A stretch of 18,297 nucleotides of DNA from Nitrosotalea sp. (GCA_023252335.1 JAJPEA010000018.1:1-18297); one strand, 5' to 3'; shown: positions 7,103 to 14,962, counted from the first letter of the stretch. The notes: generated from the letters alone by a model not told the origin. Program-made: numbers and translations.

Positions 7103-7741
7103 ATGGTGCCAAAAAAGTATCTTTATGCAGCAATATCTGGTATTGTTATAGTCGCAGTTGTTATTGCAGTTACCCAGTTTGTTCTTCCAATGACTACATC
7201 AAACCAAGTTGCATTTCTAGATTTTTCATACGATGAGGAAAACTCTGATCTAAAATCTAAACTAGCATTATATCACATCAACATGACTAATCCAATCAGG
7301 CTGAGCAGCGCTGCTGATGTAAAACAATACTGTGATTTCATCAACGATCCAAAAAAACAGGCACTTGTTACATACTGTACATCTACTGTACTCAAAGACC
7401 AACAGGGAACACTTGGTGATATTGACATGGTAGGCTCACCTGATGTGCCAGGTCTTGTAGTTGTGGCACTAGAACTTGATCCTACGATGAGTGACTATGC
7501 TAATCTCAAGACAGTATTTGGAGTTGTACTAAACAGTACCATATGTCAATGCTGGTCTTCTCAAAATCCTGGTGGGTACGCAACTCTTTCTGATATGATT
7601 GATGCACAGCGAACATTTCATCTAAATGGAAAACAGTCTGATAGCACTACCCATACAGTAGCTCTTGGAAACAAGCATTTTGAGATTGAGCTTACTACAA
7701 ATGATGGTGGCTATCTTTGGAAGCTGCTAGTTGCCAAGTAA
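7103..7741 (+). CDS. Membrane-anchored extracytoplasmic protein, unknown function
   Basis: From the ATG at 7103 it has 212 residues: MVPKKY, then a hydrophobic helix (about residues 8-27) and a soluble remainder, which reads as an N-terminal membrane anchor or signal with the domain outside the cell. Four cysteines occur (YCDF, YCTS, C-Q-C), possibly a metal or disulfide site, and two N-x-T/S sequons (N-M-T, N-S-T) could be glycosylated. I recognise no domain. The upstream in-frame ATG at 7085 overlaps the palindrome; 7103 is chosen because the TATA core lies 26 nt before it. The frame is open further upstream, but that part overlaps hom. It is divergent from hom and followed by the TSUP gene after 61 nt. 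Confidence 0.75.
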   Translation: MVPKKYLYAAISGIVIVAVVIAVTQFVLPMTTSNQVAFLDFSYDEENSDLKSKLALYHINMTNPIRLSSAADVKQYCDFINDPKKQALVTYCTSTVLKDQQGTLGDIDMVGSPDVPGLVVVALELDPTMSDYANLKTVFGVVLNSTICQCWSSQNPGGYATLSDMIDAQRTFHLNGKQSDSTTHTVALGNKHFEIELTTNDGGYLWKLLVAK

Positions 7742-7776
7742 TTAATTCATCTTGGTTTACGAAGGTTGACGTGACT

Positions 7777-7785
7777 CTTTAATCC
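7777..7785 (+). promoter_or_regulatory. Candidate box A (CTTTAATCC) of the TSUP gene
   Basis: An AT-rich element centred about 22-23 nt before the GTG at 7803. It favours that start over the TTG at 7800, which would be too close. Confidence 0.35.
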
Positions 7786-7802
7786 AAAGAAAATAGATTT
7801 TG

Positions 7803-8570
7803 GTGTTATCATTGCTTGAATATTTGTGGCTCTTGCCACTTGGTTTTGTAGCTGGTGTAATTGGGTCCATGATAGGACTAGGAGGTGGATTTGTAATGGT
7901 GCCAGTGCTAACATTTTCTGGATTTGTTCCAACACTTGCTGCAAGCGATAGCCTCTTTGCAGCATTTAGCAACTCTGTGGCATCCACTGTTTCTTATGCC
8001 AAACAAAAAAGAATCGTCTACTCTCTTGGAATAAAACTTGCACTCTTTGCAATTCCTGGAACAATACTTGGTGCATACATATCTGATGATGTCTCGGCGC
8101 CCTTGTTCAAGTTGCTATTTGGTGCAGTGCTGGTGTCAGCAGGTGTGTACATTTATCTGCGAAGAAAGATGGAATCAAAAGAGCGCAACCTGTCAAAACA
8201 GCTGATGGTTCTCGCAGTAGGCGCTAGTTTCTTTGCAGGTATCATCTCTAGCTTGTTTGGAATTGGAGGCGGCACTGTCTTTGTACCCTTGATGGTGGTT
8301 GCAATAGGACTGTCCATGAAACTTGCTGCGCCAACATCGCAGTTCATCTTGATGTTTGTTGCAGCCGCTGGTATGCTGGTGCATTCTGCACTTGGCCATC
8401 CAAACTATTACGAAGCAGGAATGCTCTCTATTGGCTCATTTGCAGGGGGAATCGTGGGGAGTAAATTGTCTACACGAGTCAACGAACAAAAACTTCGCCT
8501 GTTTGTTATAGTTGTGCTTGGCATCACTGCTACAAAACTTGTCATTGATGCACTGGCGGGTCCTTTTTAA
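7803..8570 (+). CDS. TSUP family (TauE/SafE, DUF81) membrane transporter
   Basis: A 255-residue polytopic membrane protein with about eight hydrophobic segments. It has the internal duplication of this family: G-L-G-G-G-F-V-M-V-P-V-L in the first half (about residues 28-39) and G-I-G-G-G-T-V-F-V-P-L-M in the second (about 157-168), each following a G-x-x-x-G/S-S helix. TSUP proteins export or import sulfur oxyanions and small organosulfonates, or other organic anions; the substrate here cannot be told. Starts at TTG 7800 and GTG 7803 are both possible. Its last 29 nt overlap the end of the convergent MaoC-like gene. Confidence 0.88.
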   Translation: MLSLLEYLWLLPLGFVAGVIGSMIGLGGGFVMVPVLTFSGFVPTLAASDSLFAAFSNSVASTVSYAKQKRIVYSLGIKLALFAIPGTILGAYISDDVSAPLFKLLFGAVLVSAGVYIYLRRKMESKERNLSKQLMVLAVGASFFAGIISSLFGIGGGTVFVPLMVVAIGLSMKLAAPTSQFILMFVAAAGMLVHSALGHPNYYEAGMLSIGSFAGGIVGSKLSTRVNEQKLRLFVIVVLGITATKLVIDALAGPF

Positions 8571-9003
8571 TCTGGTAAAGATTTCTTTTTGAAATTACCA
8601 CTATTTTTCCCTGCTCGTCCTTGCCTTCAAAATCTATTCCAATCAAACCAAACTCGTCATTTATCTCGCGTTTTTCTGATATTGTAAATTTTACCTTTAG
8701 ATTATCTCCCGTGTTGATTGGTTTTAGAAATCTAGTCTGTCTATTGTTCCAGTTCTGGTCGCCGTCAACTCCATAAAAGATCAAGAGGTTGCCATACATC
8801 TCATCAAGTCGTGTAAATTCTCCTTCCATCTTTGCAAGTATTGCTCTGCCTGAGACCATCTTTTTTTCCTGACTTGGTTTCATGTTTTCATAAATGATGT
8901 TTTTGATTCCTGAAAACAAAAGATATGCATCAAGTTCGCTACCAGATATGGTACATTCTGAATAAAATTCGTCACCGACGTTTAGTTCTGCAAACCTTTT
9001 CAT
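8542..9003 (-). CDS. MaoC-like hotdog protein lacking the hydratase catalytic pair
   Basis: A 153-residue single-hotdog protein of the MaoC/R-hydratase type. The opening F-x-E-L-x-V-G-D-E-F and the later F-L-K-P-I-x-x-G-D-x-L-x-V-K-F are typical. The hydratase-2 signature is normally S-G-D-x-N-P-I-H; here residues 31-38 read S-G-I-K-N-I-I-Y, so the catalytic Asp is Ile33 and the His is Tyr38. Conventional enoyl-CoA hydration is therefore unlikely; acyl-CoA or acyl-chain binding, or an unrelated reaction, is possible. Its ATG overlaps the TGA of the upstream SDR gene (TGATG), so the two are almost certainly co-translated and probably act on related substrates. The 3' end overlaps the TSUP gene by 29 nt. 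Confidence 0.75.
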   Translation of the reverse strand: MKRFAELNVGDEFYSECTISGSELDAYLLFSGIKNIIYENMKPSQEKKMVSGRAILAKMEGEFTRLDEMYGNLLIFYGVDGDQNWNNRQTRFLKPINTGDNLKVKFTISEKREINDEFGLIGIDFEGKDEQGKIVVISKRNLYQIKKDPPVHQ

Positions 9004-10790
9004 CAGGATCTTGTTTCGTCTGGATAGTAAATTATTTCTGCATTGTTGACTGATTTTCCAGATGTAAGATAATTGACTGCTTTCATGATGTTGTCATTGT
9101 TTGACTCTGTACCTTCTACACTACCTGGAAGCACAAGATACATTCGAAGTTTTGATTTTAGGACATCACTTAGCTCTTGATTTACAGTTGTTGCAAATGG
9201 TCTGAGTGCGCCTCTGAATACCTCTACTCTTGCCCTGTCTGCACCAGTCGTCTTTACTCCTGATGGCATGTCTGGTCCTATGATTATCATGTTACCCTCC
9301 TTACCCTTGAAAAGTGGTGGATTCTTTGCCCCGCCTGGAACAAAAATGCCAAGTGATTCCTGCATGAATATAGCTGGAGTGTTTACAAACTTGTCAACTA
9401 GGCTGTCCCATTCTTTTCTTGCCAAGTCAACTAGCTTGCCTACTTGGGGAACCTTGCCTGTCATGTAAATTACATTTCCAATTGGTCCAACTTTTTGAGT
9501 TGCAGTGTTTAACATTCTTTTTACGTTTTCCTGGCTTGTTATGTCCATCACATGAGAGTGGAACTTGGCTAGTCTTTCCTCTGCACTCTTGGGGCTTGAT
9601 TTTGAAATCAATATTACTGTCTTGCCTCCTGCATTCTCTATTTTTTGTGCCAGATGCTCGGCCCTTGTCACATCTGATTCATCGGTAGCATCAAGGGCAA
9701 ATACTGTAATTTTCGAACTCCAGTCTGGTTGTGCATCTGGTATGGAACACGCAATATGTGGCTTGACTGGATAAAATACACGGTCTCCTGGTATCACCTT
9801 GCCATTTAGAATCTGTCCAATGTTGTCATCACTTAGCGTTAGAACTGTTTCTGCAACTTGTTGTTGTGTCAAGAACTGTTCATCTGCAATCATCTTGCTT
9901 GTGTTGTTTTGGACTTTTTCTGCAATCTGTTGTATCTTTGCAAGCAGTGCAGAAATTGTATTGCCAAGTTTTGCCATGTCTGATTCTGATGTAATTGATT
10001 TTAATTTTGCAAGTTTTGATGCCGCCTTTGCAATTCCGTCCTTGACTGTTTTTTCATCTTCGCCAAGCAATGGAAGTATGTCGACGTTTACTGACTCGAC
10101 TTCTTCTGGTGTGAGGCTTTCAAAACCGCTGACTCGCATAAATTCTGCAGCTGCTTTTGGATACACTGTCTTGTAAATCCTGTCAGAATGGACAGGTCCT
10201 GGATTTGTTGCAATTGATATTATTTTTTTGTCAGTAATTTCCCATGACATGGCTTCAGCAAGTCTGTTCTTTGCTCCTTGGGATGCAGTGTATGGACTTC
10301 TAAACCTGTATGGTCTTTGTTCGTATGGACGCTCTTCTGTAAAGAATGTGGATATCGTAACTATCTTGGAACCTGGTTTCATTGTCTTGATTGCCTGAGA
10401 CGATGTCCAAAATGTACCTGTGAGGTGAATTCCTACTGTGCTTTTAAATTCAGAGATTGGAGCGTTTGCAAAGCAAGTAACAGGCCCTGAGACTCCTGCA
10501 TTGTTTACAACTATATCCACTGCACCATGTGATTTTTTGAGATCTTCGAACATCTTTGAAACCCCCTCTTCATCACTTACATCAACACCTGGGAAAATTT
10601 TTACAAATGCATTACTCTTTACAGATGAAATTACTTGTTCTAGTTCTTTTGCTGCCTCTTCTAGGGGTTCTTTTCTTCTTCCTAGGATGACAATATTTGC
10701 TCCATTTTCAGCAAATTTCATGGCTATTGCCTTTCCTATGCCAGTTCCACTTCCTGTAATTACTATGATCTTATTTTGAAATTTTAGCAC
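9003..10790 (-). CDS. Tandem short-chain dehydrogenase/reductase, malonyl-CoA-reductase-like layout
   Basis: A 595-residue protein with two SDR-type Rossmann units joined by a helical linker (about 225-335). Unit 1 (about 5-225) has T-G-S-G-T-G-I-G (12-19) for NAD(P) binding, N-N-A-G (96-99), the active-site Ser near 147 in I-S-T-F-F, and Y167-T-A-S-Q171, followed by N-P-G-P-V-H-S-D-R. The catalytic Lys of Y-x-x-x-K is Gln (codon CAA). Unit 2 (about 358-590) lacks both the Gly-rich loop and Y-x-x-x-K. This active-plus-degenerate pair resembles one half of the bifunctional Chloroflexus malonyl-CoA reductase; the aromatic after the Ser, the P-G-P-V-x-x-D-R and the second-unit order agree, from memory of that protein. 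The start is GTG. The MaoC-like gene follows at TGATG. Substrate unknown. Confidence 0.8.
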   Translation of the reverse strand: MLKFQNKIIVITGSGTGIGKAIAMKFAENGANIVILGRRKEPLEEAAKELEQVISSVKSNAFVKIFPGVDVSDEEGVSKMFEDLKKSHGAVDIVVNNAGVSGPVTCFANAPISEFKSTVGIHLTGTFWTSSQAIKTMKPGSKIVTISTFFTEERPYEQRPYRFRSPYTASQGAKNRLAEAMSWEITDKKIISIATNPGPVHSDRIYKTVYPKAAAEFMRVSGFESLTPEEVESVNVDILPLLGEDEKTVKDGIAKAASKLAKLKSITSESDMAKLGNTISALLAKIQQIAEKVQNNTSKMIADEQFLTQQQVAETVLTLSDDNIGQILNGKVIPGDRVFYPVKPHIACSIPDAQPDWSSKITVFALDATDESDVTRAEHLAQKIENAGGKTVILISKSSPKSAEERLAKFHSHVMDITSQENVKRMLNTATQKVGPIGNVIYMTGKVPQVGKLVDLARKEWDSLVDKFVNTPAIFMQESLGIFVPGGAKNPPLFKGKEGNMIIIGPDMPSGVKTTGADRARVEVFRGALRPFATTVNQELSDVLKSKLRMYLVLPGSVEGTESNNDNIMKAVNYLTSGKSVNNAEIIYYPDETRS

Positions 10791-10814
10791 GGACGTTGGT
10801 TTTGATGGCCTGTA

Positions 10815-10823
10815 CTATTTATT
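10815..10823 (-). promoter_or_regulatory. Candidate box A of the tandem-SDR operon
   Basis: On the minus strand AATAAATAG is centred about 29 nt before the GTG at 10790. It is the only clear AT-rich element in this part of the 133-bp divergent spacer; the rest of the spacer shows nothing I can name. Confidence 0.3.
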
Positions 10824-10890
10824 CGATTATGCTTGGACTGCAAAACTGGAAACCTGGGAAATATGTTTAGATCCAAGCGGTTCCACAGAC

Positions 10891-10899
10891 ATATTTATT
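10891..10899 (+). promoter_or_regulatory. Box A (ATATTTATT) of the 10924 gene
   Basis: ATATTTATT is centred about 28 nt before the ATG at 10924, as in other leaderless genes here. Confidence 0.5.
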
Positions 10900-10923
10900 T
10901 GTGGGCTGGATAAAACCAAAATC

Positions 10924-11160
10924 ATGCATGACTCAGAATCTGACACTTTTCATCCTGTAAACAAAAATGTAGAGTTTGCACATGCATTGAAAGAAATTGG
11001 TGTTGATGCAGAAGCAAAAGACATTGACACAGATGAAGCAGAAAAAGAAAATTGTTATTCAAAATATTTCAGTAGTACATCTTCTATGGTGACAAACCAT
11101 GGAACAATTGCGCTCAAGGGTACTAACATTGACATAGTACAGATAATTCAAAAGGGATAG
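10924..11160 (+). CDS. Small acidic protein, unknown function
   Basis: A 78-residue soluble protein, acidic in the middle (E-A-K-D-I-D-T-D-E-A-E-K-E), with one Cys, a Ser/Thr-rich stretch and a C-terminus alternating hydrophobic residues (T-N-I-D-I-V-Q-I-I), which could be a beta strand. The ATG is supported by the box A 28 nt upstream. The stop is 3 nt before the next gene, and its last codons (AAAGGGATAG) supply a possible ribosome-binding site for it, so the two form a pair. I do not recognise the family. Confidence 0.65.
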   Translation: MHDSESDTFHPVNKNVEFAHALKEIGVDAEAKDIDTDEAEKENCYSKYFSSTSSMVTNHGTIALKGTNIDIVQIIQKG

Positions 11161-11163
11161 AAA

Positions 11164-11535
11164 ATGACACAAGATCTCAATCCAATTTCATGGGGTGCTC
11201 AAGATAGATATCAAGCACACTTTATTGTAAAATCTCATCGAAATATTCCAAAAGAAGATTTCCTTGCCAGGACACAATTGCAGACAAAGGGACACTTTGC
11301 CTCAAAGAAAGTGACTGGAGTCAAGTGGGTTGGAGGCTCTATAGCAGATACTCTAAACGGCGATGCCACTCTAATTGGAATGATGACAAAACTGTCATAT
11401 CGTGATGCACAAATCGTTGTAGAGCCAACAAATGCTGGAATACGAATTTACGGCAAGTGGATGGATAGCAGTAACTTTTCCATGACAAAGGAATTATTTG
11501 CAGTCTATGACAGGATTGCTTTTAACATAAAATAA
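11164..11535 (+). CDS. Unknown protein paired with the 10924 gene
   Basis: A 123-residue soluble protein with no signal or membrane segment and no cysteines. It is rich in predicted beta-type segments (H-F-I-V-K, A-Q-I-V-V-E, G-I-R-I-Y-G-K-W) and has a basic central part. A GGGATAG sequence ends 3 nt before the ATG. It follows the 10924 gene closely and ends exactly where the convergent endA gene ends (stop codons adjacent, no spacer). No domain is recognised. It may be restricted to thaumarchaea. Confidence 0.65.
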   Translation: MTQDLNPISWGAQDRYQAHFIVKSHRNIPKEDFLARTQLQTKGHFASKKVTGVKWVGGSIADTLNGDATLIGMMTKLSYRDAQIVVEPTNAGIRIYGKWMDSSNFSMTKELFAVYDRIAFNIK

Positions 11536-12069
11536 TCAGGCTCTCCACCAATCTAACGCTAAACAATCAACCTTGTCGCCTTTTGGAATTGCAAAGATGA
11601 ATTGCTTTCTTACAGTTGTTGCAAGTCTTCCAGCTAGTACCACGCTAGTTGCAGATATTGTATCAGTAGAATTGTACACCTGGAGCAAATATGGGGCATG
11701 GTCAATTCCTGGTCCCTTTTGATATACTGCAAAATCGCATCCAAACTTGATACCTGGGTTTACAATGTATCCCTTGTCACGAAAATCCTTGTAGACAGAA
11801 TATTTTTTATCAAAATTGTGATATTCTTTTCTGCAAATCTCTAGCAACTCTTTTTGCGCTACGGGTTTTTTTGACTGGTATACTTTGATCCTTGATTTTT
11901 CTTGCAAGTAGTATCCTTCAATCAAGTCCAAGATTAGCGGTACGTTAATCTCGTCAGGCTTTGGCTTTGCCATACCAATTGGTTTTCCATAATATCCTTC
12001 CACAAAAAGCGCTTTAGAGTCTGCAATGTTCCAAATTATTATTCTGTTTTCAAGTAATTCTCCTTTCAT
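11536..12069 (-). CDS. endA: tRNA-splicing endonuclease
   Basis: It cuts introns from pre-tRNAs at the bulge-helix-bulge. From the ATG at 12069 it has 177 residues, the size of the one-domain archaeal (alpha4 or mixed) type. The C-terminal catalytic domain starts at Y-x-V-Y-K-D-F-R-D-K-G-Y-I-V and shows the triad by comparison with the Methanocaldococcus enzyme: Tyr116 in D-F-A-V-Y, His124 in I-D-H-A-P-Y and Lys155 in T-V-R-K-Q-F. The N-terminal domain begins M-K-G-E-L-L, as in relatives. The frame is open to a TTG at 12114, and a strong TATA element lies about 26 nt before that TTG, so either a longer protein or a roughly 45-nt leader exists. The stop abuts that of the convergent 11164 gene. 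Confidence 0.92.
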   Translation of the reverse strand: MKGELLENRIIIWNIADSKALFVEGYYGKPIGMAKPKPDEINVPLILDLIEGYYLQEKSRIKVYQSKKPVAQKELLEICRKEYHNFDKKYSVYKDFRDKGYIVNPGIKFGCDFAVYQKGPGIDHAPYLLQVYNSTDTISATSVVLAGRLATTVRKQFIFAIPKGDKVDCLALDWWRA

Positions 12070-12133
12070 GAAACATCTTACTTGACAATTGATTTTAGTG
12101 TTTACAAATGTCAAAAAAAGGAAAAAAGAATAT

Positions 12134-12147
12134 CTTAAATTTTATAG
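12134..12147 (-). promoter_or_regulatory. TATA element (CTATAAAATTTAAG) upstream of endA
   Basis: Read on the minus strand, this AT-rich element matches archaeal box A well. It would start transcripts near 12115, at the TTG at 12114 or 46 nt before the preferred ATG at 12069. It overlaps the last codons of the upstream DUF47 gene. Confidence 0.45.
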
Positions 12148-12798
12148 GCTTAGGGCCAGCAAAATGAATGAATCTGACACTTGCAGTACTTTATCTGACA
12201 TTTCCTCTATTCCCTCTACTACATCTTTGAGTAACAACAATTCTTTTGTTGTAGCAGTCTCATCAAGAACTCTGATGCTCAATGCCCTATACTTGTCATC
12301 TACTTGTCTCTCTATCTTTTGTGCCTCGTGAGCCAAGTCAATTGCAACTGTACTGTTGTTGCTTGCAAGGGCACGAATTATCTCATTTATCTTGTGAATC
12401 TGGTCTACTGCCAGCTCTACTAGCTCTGTGAGATCCTTGTCAAGTTTTTCCTTTTTGAGTGTAGCTGCCTTGATGTTTGAGAGTTTAAAGGCAATACCTG
12501 TGATATAACCTGCAATTTCATCCATCGTATATGCCGAGTTCAGAAGGTTCTCTCTGTTCATCATAAGACCACCAACATCTGAAATTTCTCTTGTTATTTT
12601 TCTACGTAGAGCTTCTACTTCGTCTTCAGTATTTTTTATTCTCTCTAGTAGCTGTTTTATTTCAGACTTGTCTGCCTTGATTATCAAACCTGGCAGAATT
12701 GATAGATCTCTGACTGCGTTGAGAATTCTGTTTATTTCGTCTTGTAAAACTGCCAAGGCCTTTCTCTTTGCCTGAACTTCAAGTTCTCCGCTATACAT
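12142..12798 (-). CDS. DUF47 / PhoU-like protein
   Basis: A 218-residue, almost wholly helical protein with long heptad-like stretches (for example residues 40-75 and 100-215) and the E-x-x-x-D-K-V sequence near the C-terminus (E-E-M-S-D-K-V-L) that is usual in the PhoU-like DUF47 family. Members are often linked with phosphate (Pit-type) transport or act as its regulators, and PhoU domains bind metal clusters through E/D-x-x-x-D motifs. No phosphate transporter lies beside it here, so the role is open. The start ATG at 12798 has only a weak AT-rich element upstream (near 12825-12832). The DNA ligase ends 71 nt upstream on the same strand. Confidence 0.75.
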   Translation of the reverse strand: MYSGELEVQAKRKALAVLQDEINRILNAVRDLSILPGLIIKADKSEIKQLLERIKNTEDEVEALRRKITREISDVGGLMMNRENLLNSAYTMDEIAGYITGIAFKLSNIKAATLKKEKLDKDLTELVELAVDQIHKINEIIRALASNNSTVAIDLAHEAQKIERQVDDKYRALSIRVLDETATTKELLLLKDVVEGIEEMSDKVLQVSDSFILLALSL

Positions 12799-12869
12799 CT
12801 AGAGATTTTAAACTAGGTTTGCAGCTAATAATCCTTGCGTAAATCCAGTCTGCAAAGAAAAATTTTTCA

Positions 12870-14636
12870 CTAACTTATTTTTTCGTCCTGGATGACGCGT
12901 TTTTGGCTACTGTACAAAGTTATTATTTCATCAATATTGGTTGCATTCTCTGATGTTTTTTCAAATCGTATCTTTCCTGTGAACTTGGGAAATCTGAGTG
13001 CAAGTCCACTACCTTTTCTTATTTTATCCATGGCAACTTTATGAATCGGGCTTAGTGTAATCTCCGAGGCAACAATTTCTATTACAACTTCGGGCTCGAA
13101 CCAAACATCTGCTTCAAGACCGCTCTGAATTCTTGGGTCTTTTTTGACTGTGATTTTATCTGAGAGAATTTGATAAAACTGGTCAAGGCTCTCATCTGTA
13201 AAACCTGTACCAACCTTGCATATACTTGGAAATGCATCTGACTTGTCATCGTATGCAGACAAGAGCAAAGCGCCATATCTTCCAGTTCTTCTTCCCCTTC
13301 CATAAAATGCACCCACTACCACCAAGTCAATGCTATCTCCAAGTTCATTTCGGTACTCTCGCTTGAGCTTGAGCCAGTTGTTTGCCCTTGCACCTGCCCG
13401 ATATGGTGAATCTAATTGTTTTAACATTATTCCTTCGCATCCAGAATTTATTGCATTTTCCAAACTATCTTCCACTTCGCTATCTGATTTTACAAATACC
13501 ATTGGCATTATTTTTGCAAACGAATCTTCTATAACATTTTTTTCTAATAACTTTCTTCTTTGAATGTATGGCAAATCCAAACAACTTTTTTTATCCATTG
13601 ATAAAATGTCAAAAAAGTTTACAGTGATTGGGTATTCTTGAACTGCTTGAGCAATCTTGTACTTGCGTCTTCGGTGCATCAGTTCTTGGAATGGTAAAAA
13701 TTCACCGGTATCATCATTCATTGCAACAACTTCGGCCTCTAGTATTATCTCGTCTGGCTTTAACGCCTTGCCAATGTTTTCAACAATATCTGGATAGTAA
13801 CTTGTAATGTTTTCAAGACTACGAGAGTACAGGACAATTTTTTCTTCTTGCCTGTGGACCTGAACTCTTTCTCCATCAAGCTTGTACTCTGATGCAAATT
13901 CGGCACCCATTTTTTCGTGAGCCTCTTGTGGACTCTTTACTCTTTCAGCAAGCATTGGGCGAATCGGACTAAATATTGTGACCTGGAAATTTTTTAGAGA
14001 TTCTAATCCTTTTTCTGCCACTGAATTGGCCACCTTGCCCAAGTCACTGCAAACATTATACGCATGCTCTAGTGCAGGCCTGTTTTCTTTAGAGCCTGTA
14101 TATGCAATGGATAGCGCATCAAGTATGGTATAATCTGCAATCCCTAGCCTGAGATTTGATGTTATTATTTTTGCAATAAATCCTCCCTCTGTTGGGGTTG
14201 CATCATTTAGCAGGCTTGAGATGTACTTCATTTTCATGTCCTGAGATCTTGGTCCCTTTAGCTCTGCAATTTTGTATAGCGTATCATAGACTCGTTCAAC
14301 CGTAATGTTTTGGCTCAGAAAAGTTGTCTGGGTTTTTTGTTCTAGTATCTTTGATGCTACCTGACCAAAATCGCCTGTATCTCTATACTCCTCTTCTATT
14401 TTTTTAATTGATATTGCTGACGATTTTGATAGAGCTTTTATTGCAATTTTTTCTGCAATGCCAATTTCTACTCCCTCGTGGTCAGGCCTTAATTTCCCTT
14501 GTAATAGATAGATGACTTTGGATATGATATCAGGTGGTGTGATTTTAAACAAATCCACCAAGTGTTGTGTAAGCTCTAGTCTCTTTGTTGTATTTTCCAT
14601 GTAACCTAGAGTGTCAGCAACAAGGGAAAATTTCAT
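12870..14636 (-). CDS. lig: ATP-dependent DNA ligase
   Basis: It seals nicks in replication and repair using ATP (some archaeal members also use ADP). The 588-residue length is usual for the archaeal/eukaryotic ligase I type. The N-terminal helical DNA-binding domain (1-220) includes G-x-x-x-P-T-E-G-G-F-I-A-K and N-L-R-L-G. The adenylation domain begins at about 225 with P-M-L-A, and motif I is E-Y-K-L-D-G-E-R with the adenylated Lys252. Later come E-A-E-V-V-A motif III, E-G-I-M-L-K motif IV and W-L-K-L-K-R-E-Y motif V. The OB domain carries V-V-V-G-A-F-Y-G-R-G-R-R-T-G. The N-terminus (M-K-F-S-L-V-A-D-T-L) fits relatives, so the ATG at 14636 is secure. Confidence 0.96.
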   Translation of the reverse strand: MKFSLVADTLGYMENTTKRLELTQHLVDLFKITPPDIISKVIYLLQGKLRPDHEGVEIGIAEKIAIKALSKSSAISIKKIEEEYRDTGDFGQVASKILEQKTQTTFLSQNITVERVYDTLYKIAELKGPRSQDMKMKYISSLLNDATPTEGGFIAKIITSNLRLGIADYTILDALSIAYTGSKENRPALEHAYNVCSDLGKVANSVAEKGLESLKNFQVTIFSPIRPMLAERVKSPQEAHEKMGAEFASEYKLDGERVQVHRQEEKIVLYSRSLENITSYYPDIVENIGKALKPDEIILEAEVVAMNDDTGEFLPFQELMHRRRKYKIAQAVQEYPITVNFFDILSMDKKSCLDLPYIQRRKLLEKNVIEDSFAKIMPMVFVKSDSEVEDSLENAINSGCEGIMLKQLDSPYRAGARANNWLKLKREYRNELGDSIDLVVVGAFYGRGRRTGRYGALLLSAYDDKSDAFPSICKVGTGFTDESLDQFYQILSDKITVKKDPRIQSGLEADVWFEPEVVIEIVASEITLSPIHKVAMDKIRKGSGLALRFPKFTGKIRFEKTSENATNIDEIITLYSSQKRVIQDEKIS

Positions 14637-14674
14637 CTGGGAATTCTCACAATATACAGGATATGGGCATAAAG

Positions 14675-14962
14675 TTATTTCTTGTGCAAGTGTGCCTGGA
14701 TTTTTAATTTGATTTCAGTTGATCTCTTGGATATTATTGCATGAAAGTCGGTATATTCTTCAGAATCAAGAAATCTCTTGTTTCTCTTCAAGAATCCATC
14801 AAAGAATACTCCGCCAATGTGTCCGACATAAAGGCCTGTGGCAAAGTCTTCTATGTTTGTGGCAGGCCATGTCTTTGCCTCTGATATGACCATCGTTGGA
14901 TAGTCAAGGGCATATGTTATCACATCATTTAGGTTCTTTTCTTCAATGACATCAAGACCCAT
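14675..14962 (-). CDS. Small conserved-looking protein, unknown function
   Basis: A 95-residue soluble protein from the ATG at 14962. It has an aromatic and acidic middle part (D-Y-P-T-M-V; A-K-T-W-P-A-T; G-H-I-G-G-V-F-F-D-G-F) and a basic helical C-terminus (K-I-Q-A-H-L-H-K-K). The box A at 14985-14991 lies 26 nt before this ATG and favours it over the GTG at 14974. It is divergent from rps25e and followed after 38 nt by the DNA ligase on the same strand. No domain is recognised. Confidence 0.65.
   Translation of the reverse strand: MGLDVIEEKNLNDVITYALDYPTMVISEAKTWPATNIEDFATGLYVGHIGGVFFDGFLKRNKRFLDSEEYTDFHAIISKRSTEIKLKIQAHLHKK

Noticed and set aside
8153..8399. Minus-strand open frames within the TSUP gene.
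   Set aside because: They are antisense to a clear membrane protein gene, with no promoter or recognisable domain.
10791..10923. Possible small RNA (C/D box type) in the 133-bp spacer between the SDR operon and the 10924 gene.
   Set aside because: No properly placed C (RTGATGA) and D (CTGA) boxes and no stable hairpin were seen; only promoter-like elements are supported.
12070..12114. Fifteen extra N-terminal residues on EndA from TTG 12114.
   Set aside because: Archaeal EndA proteins begin near the M-K-G-E-L-L segment. The TATA element near 12140 keeps the longer form possible, so it is mentioned but not adopted.
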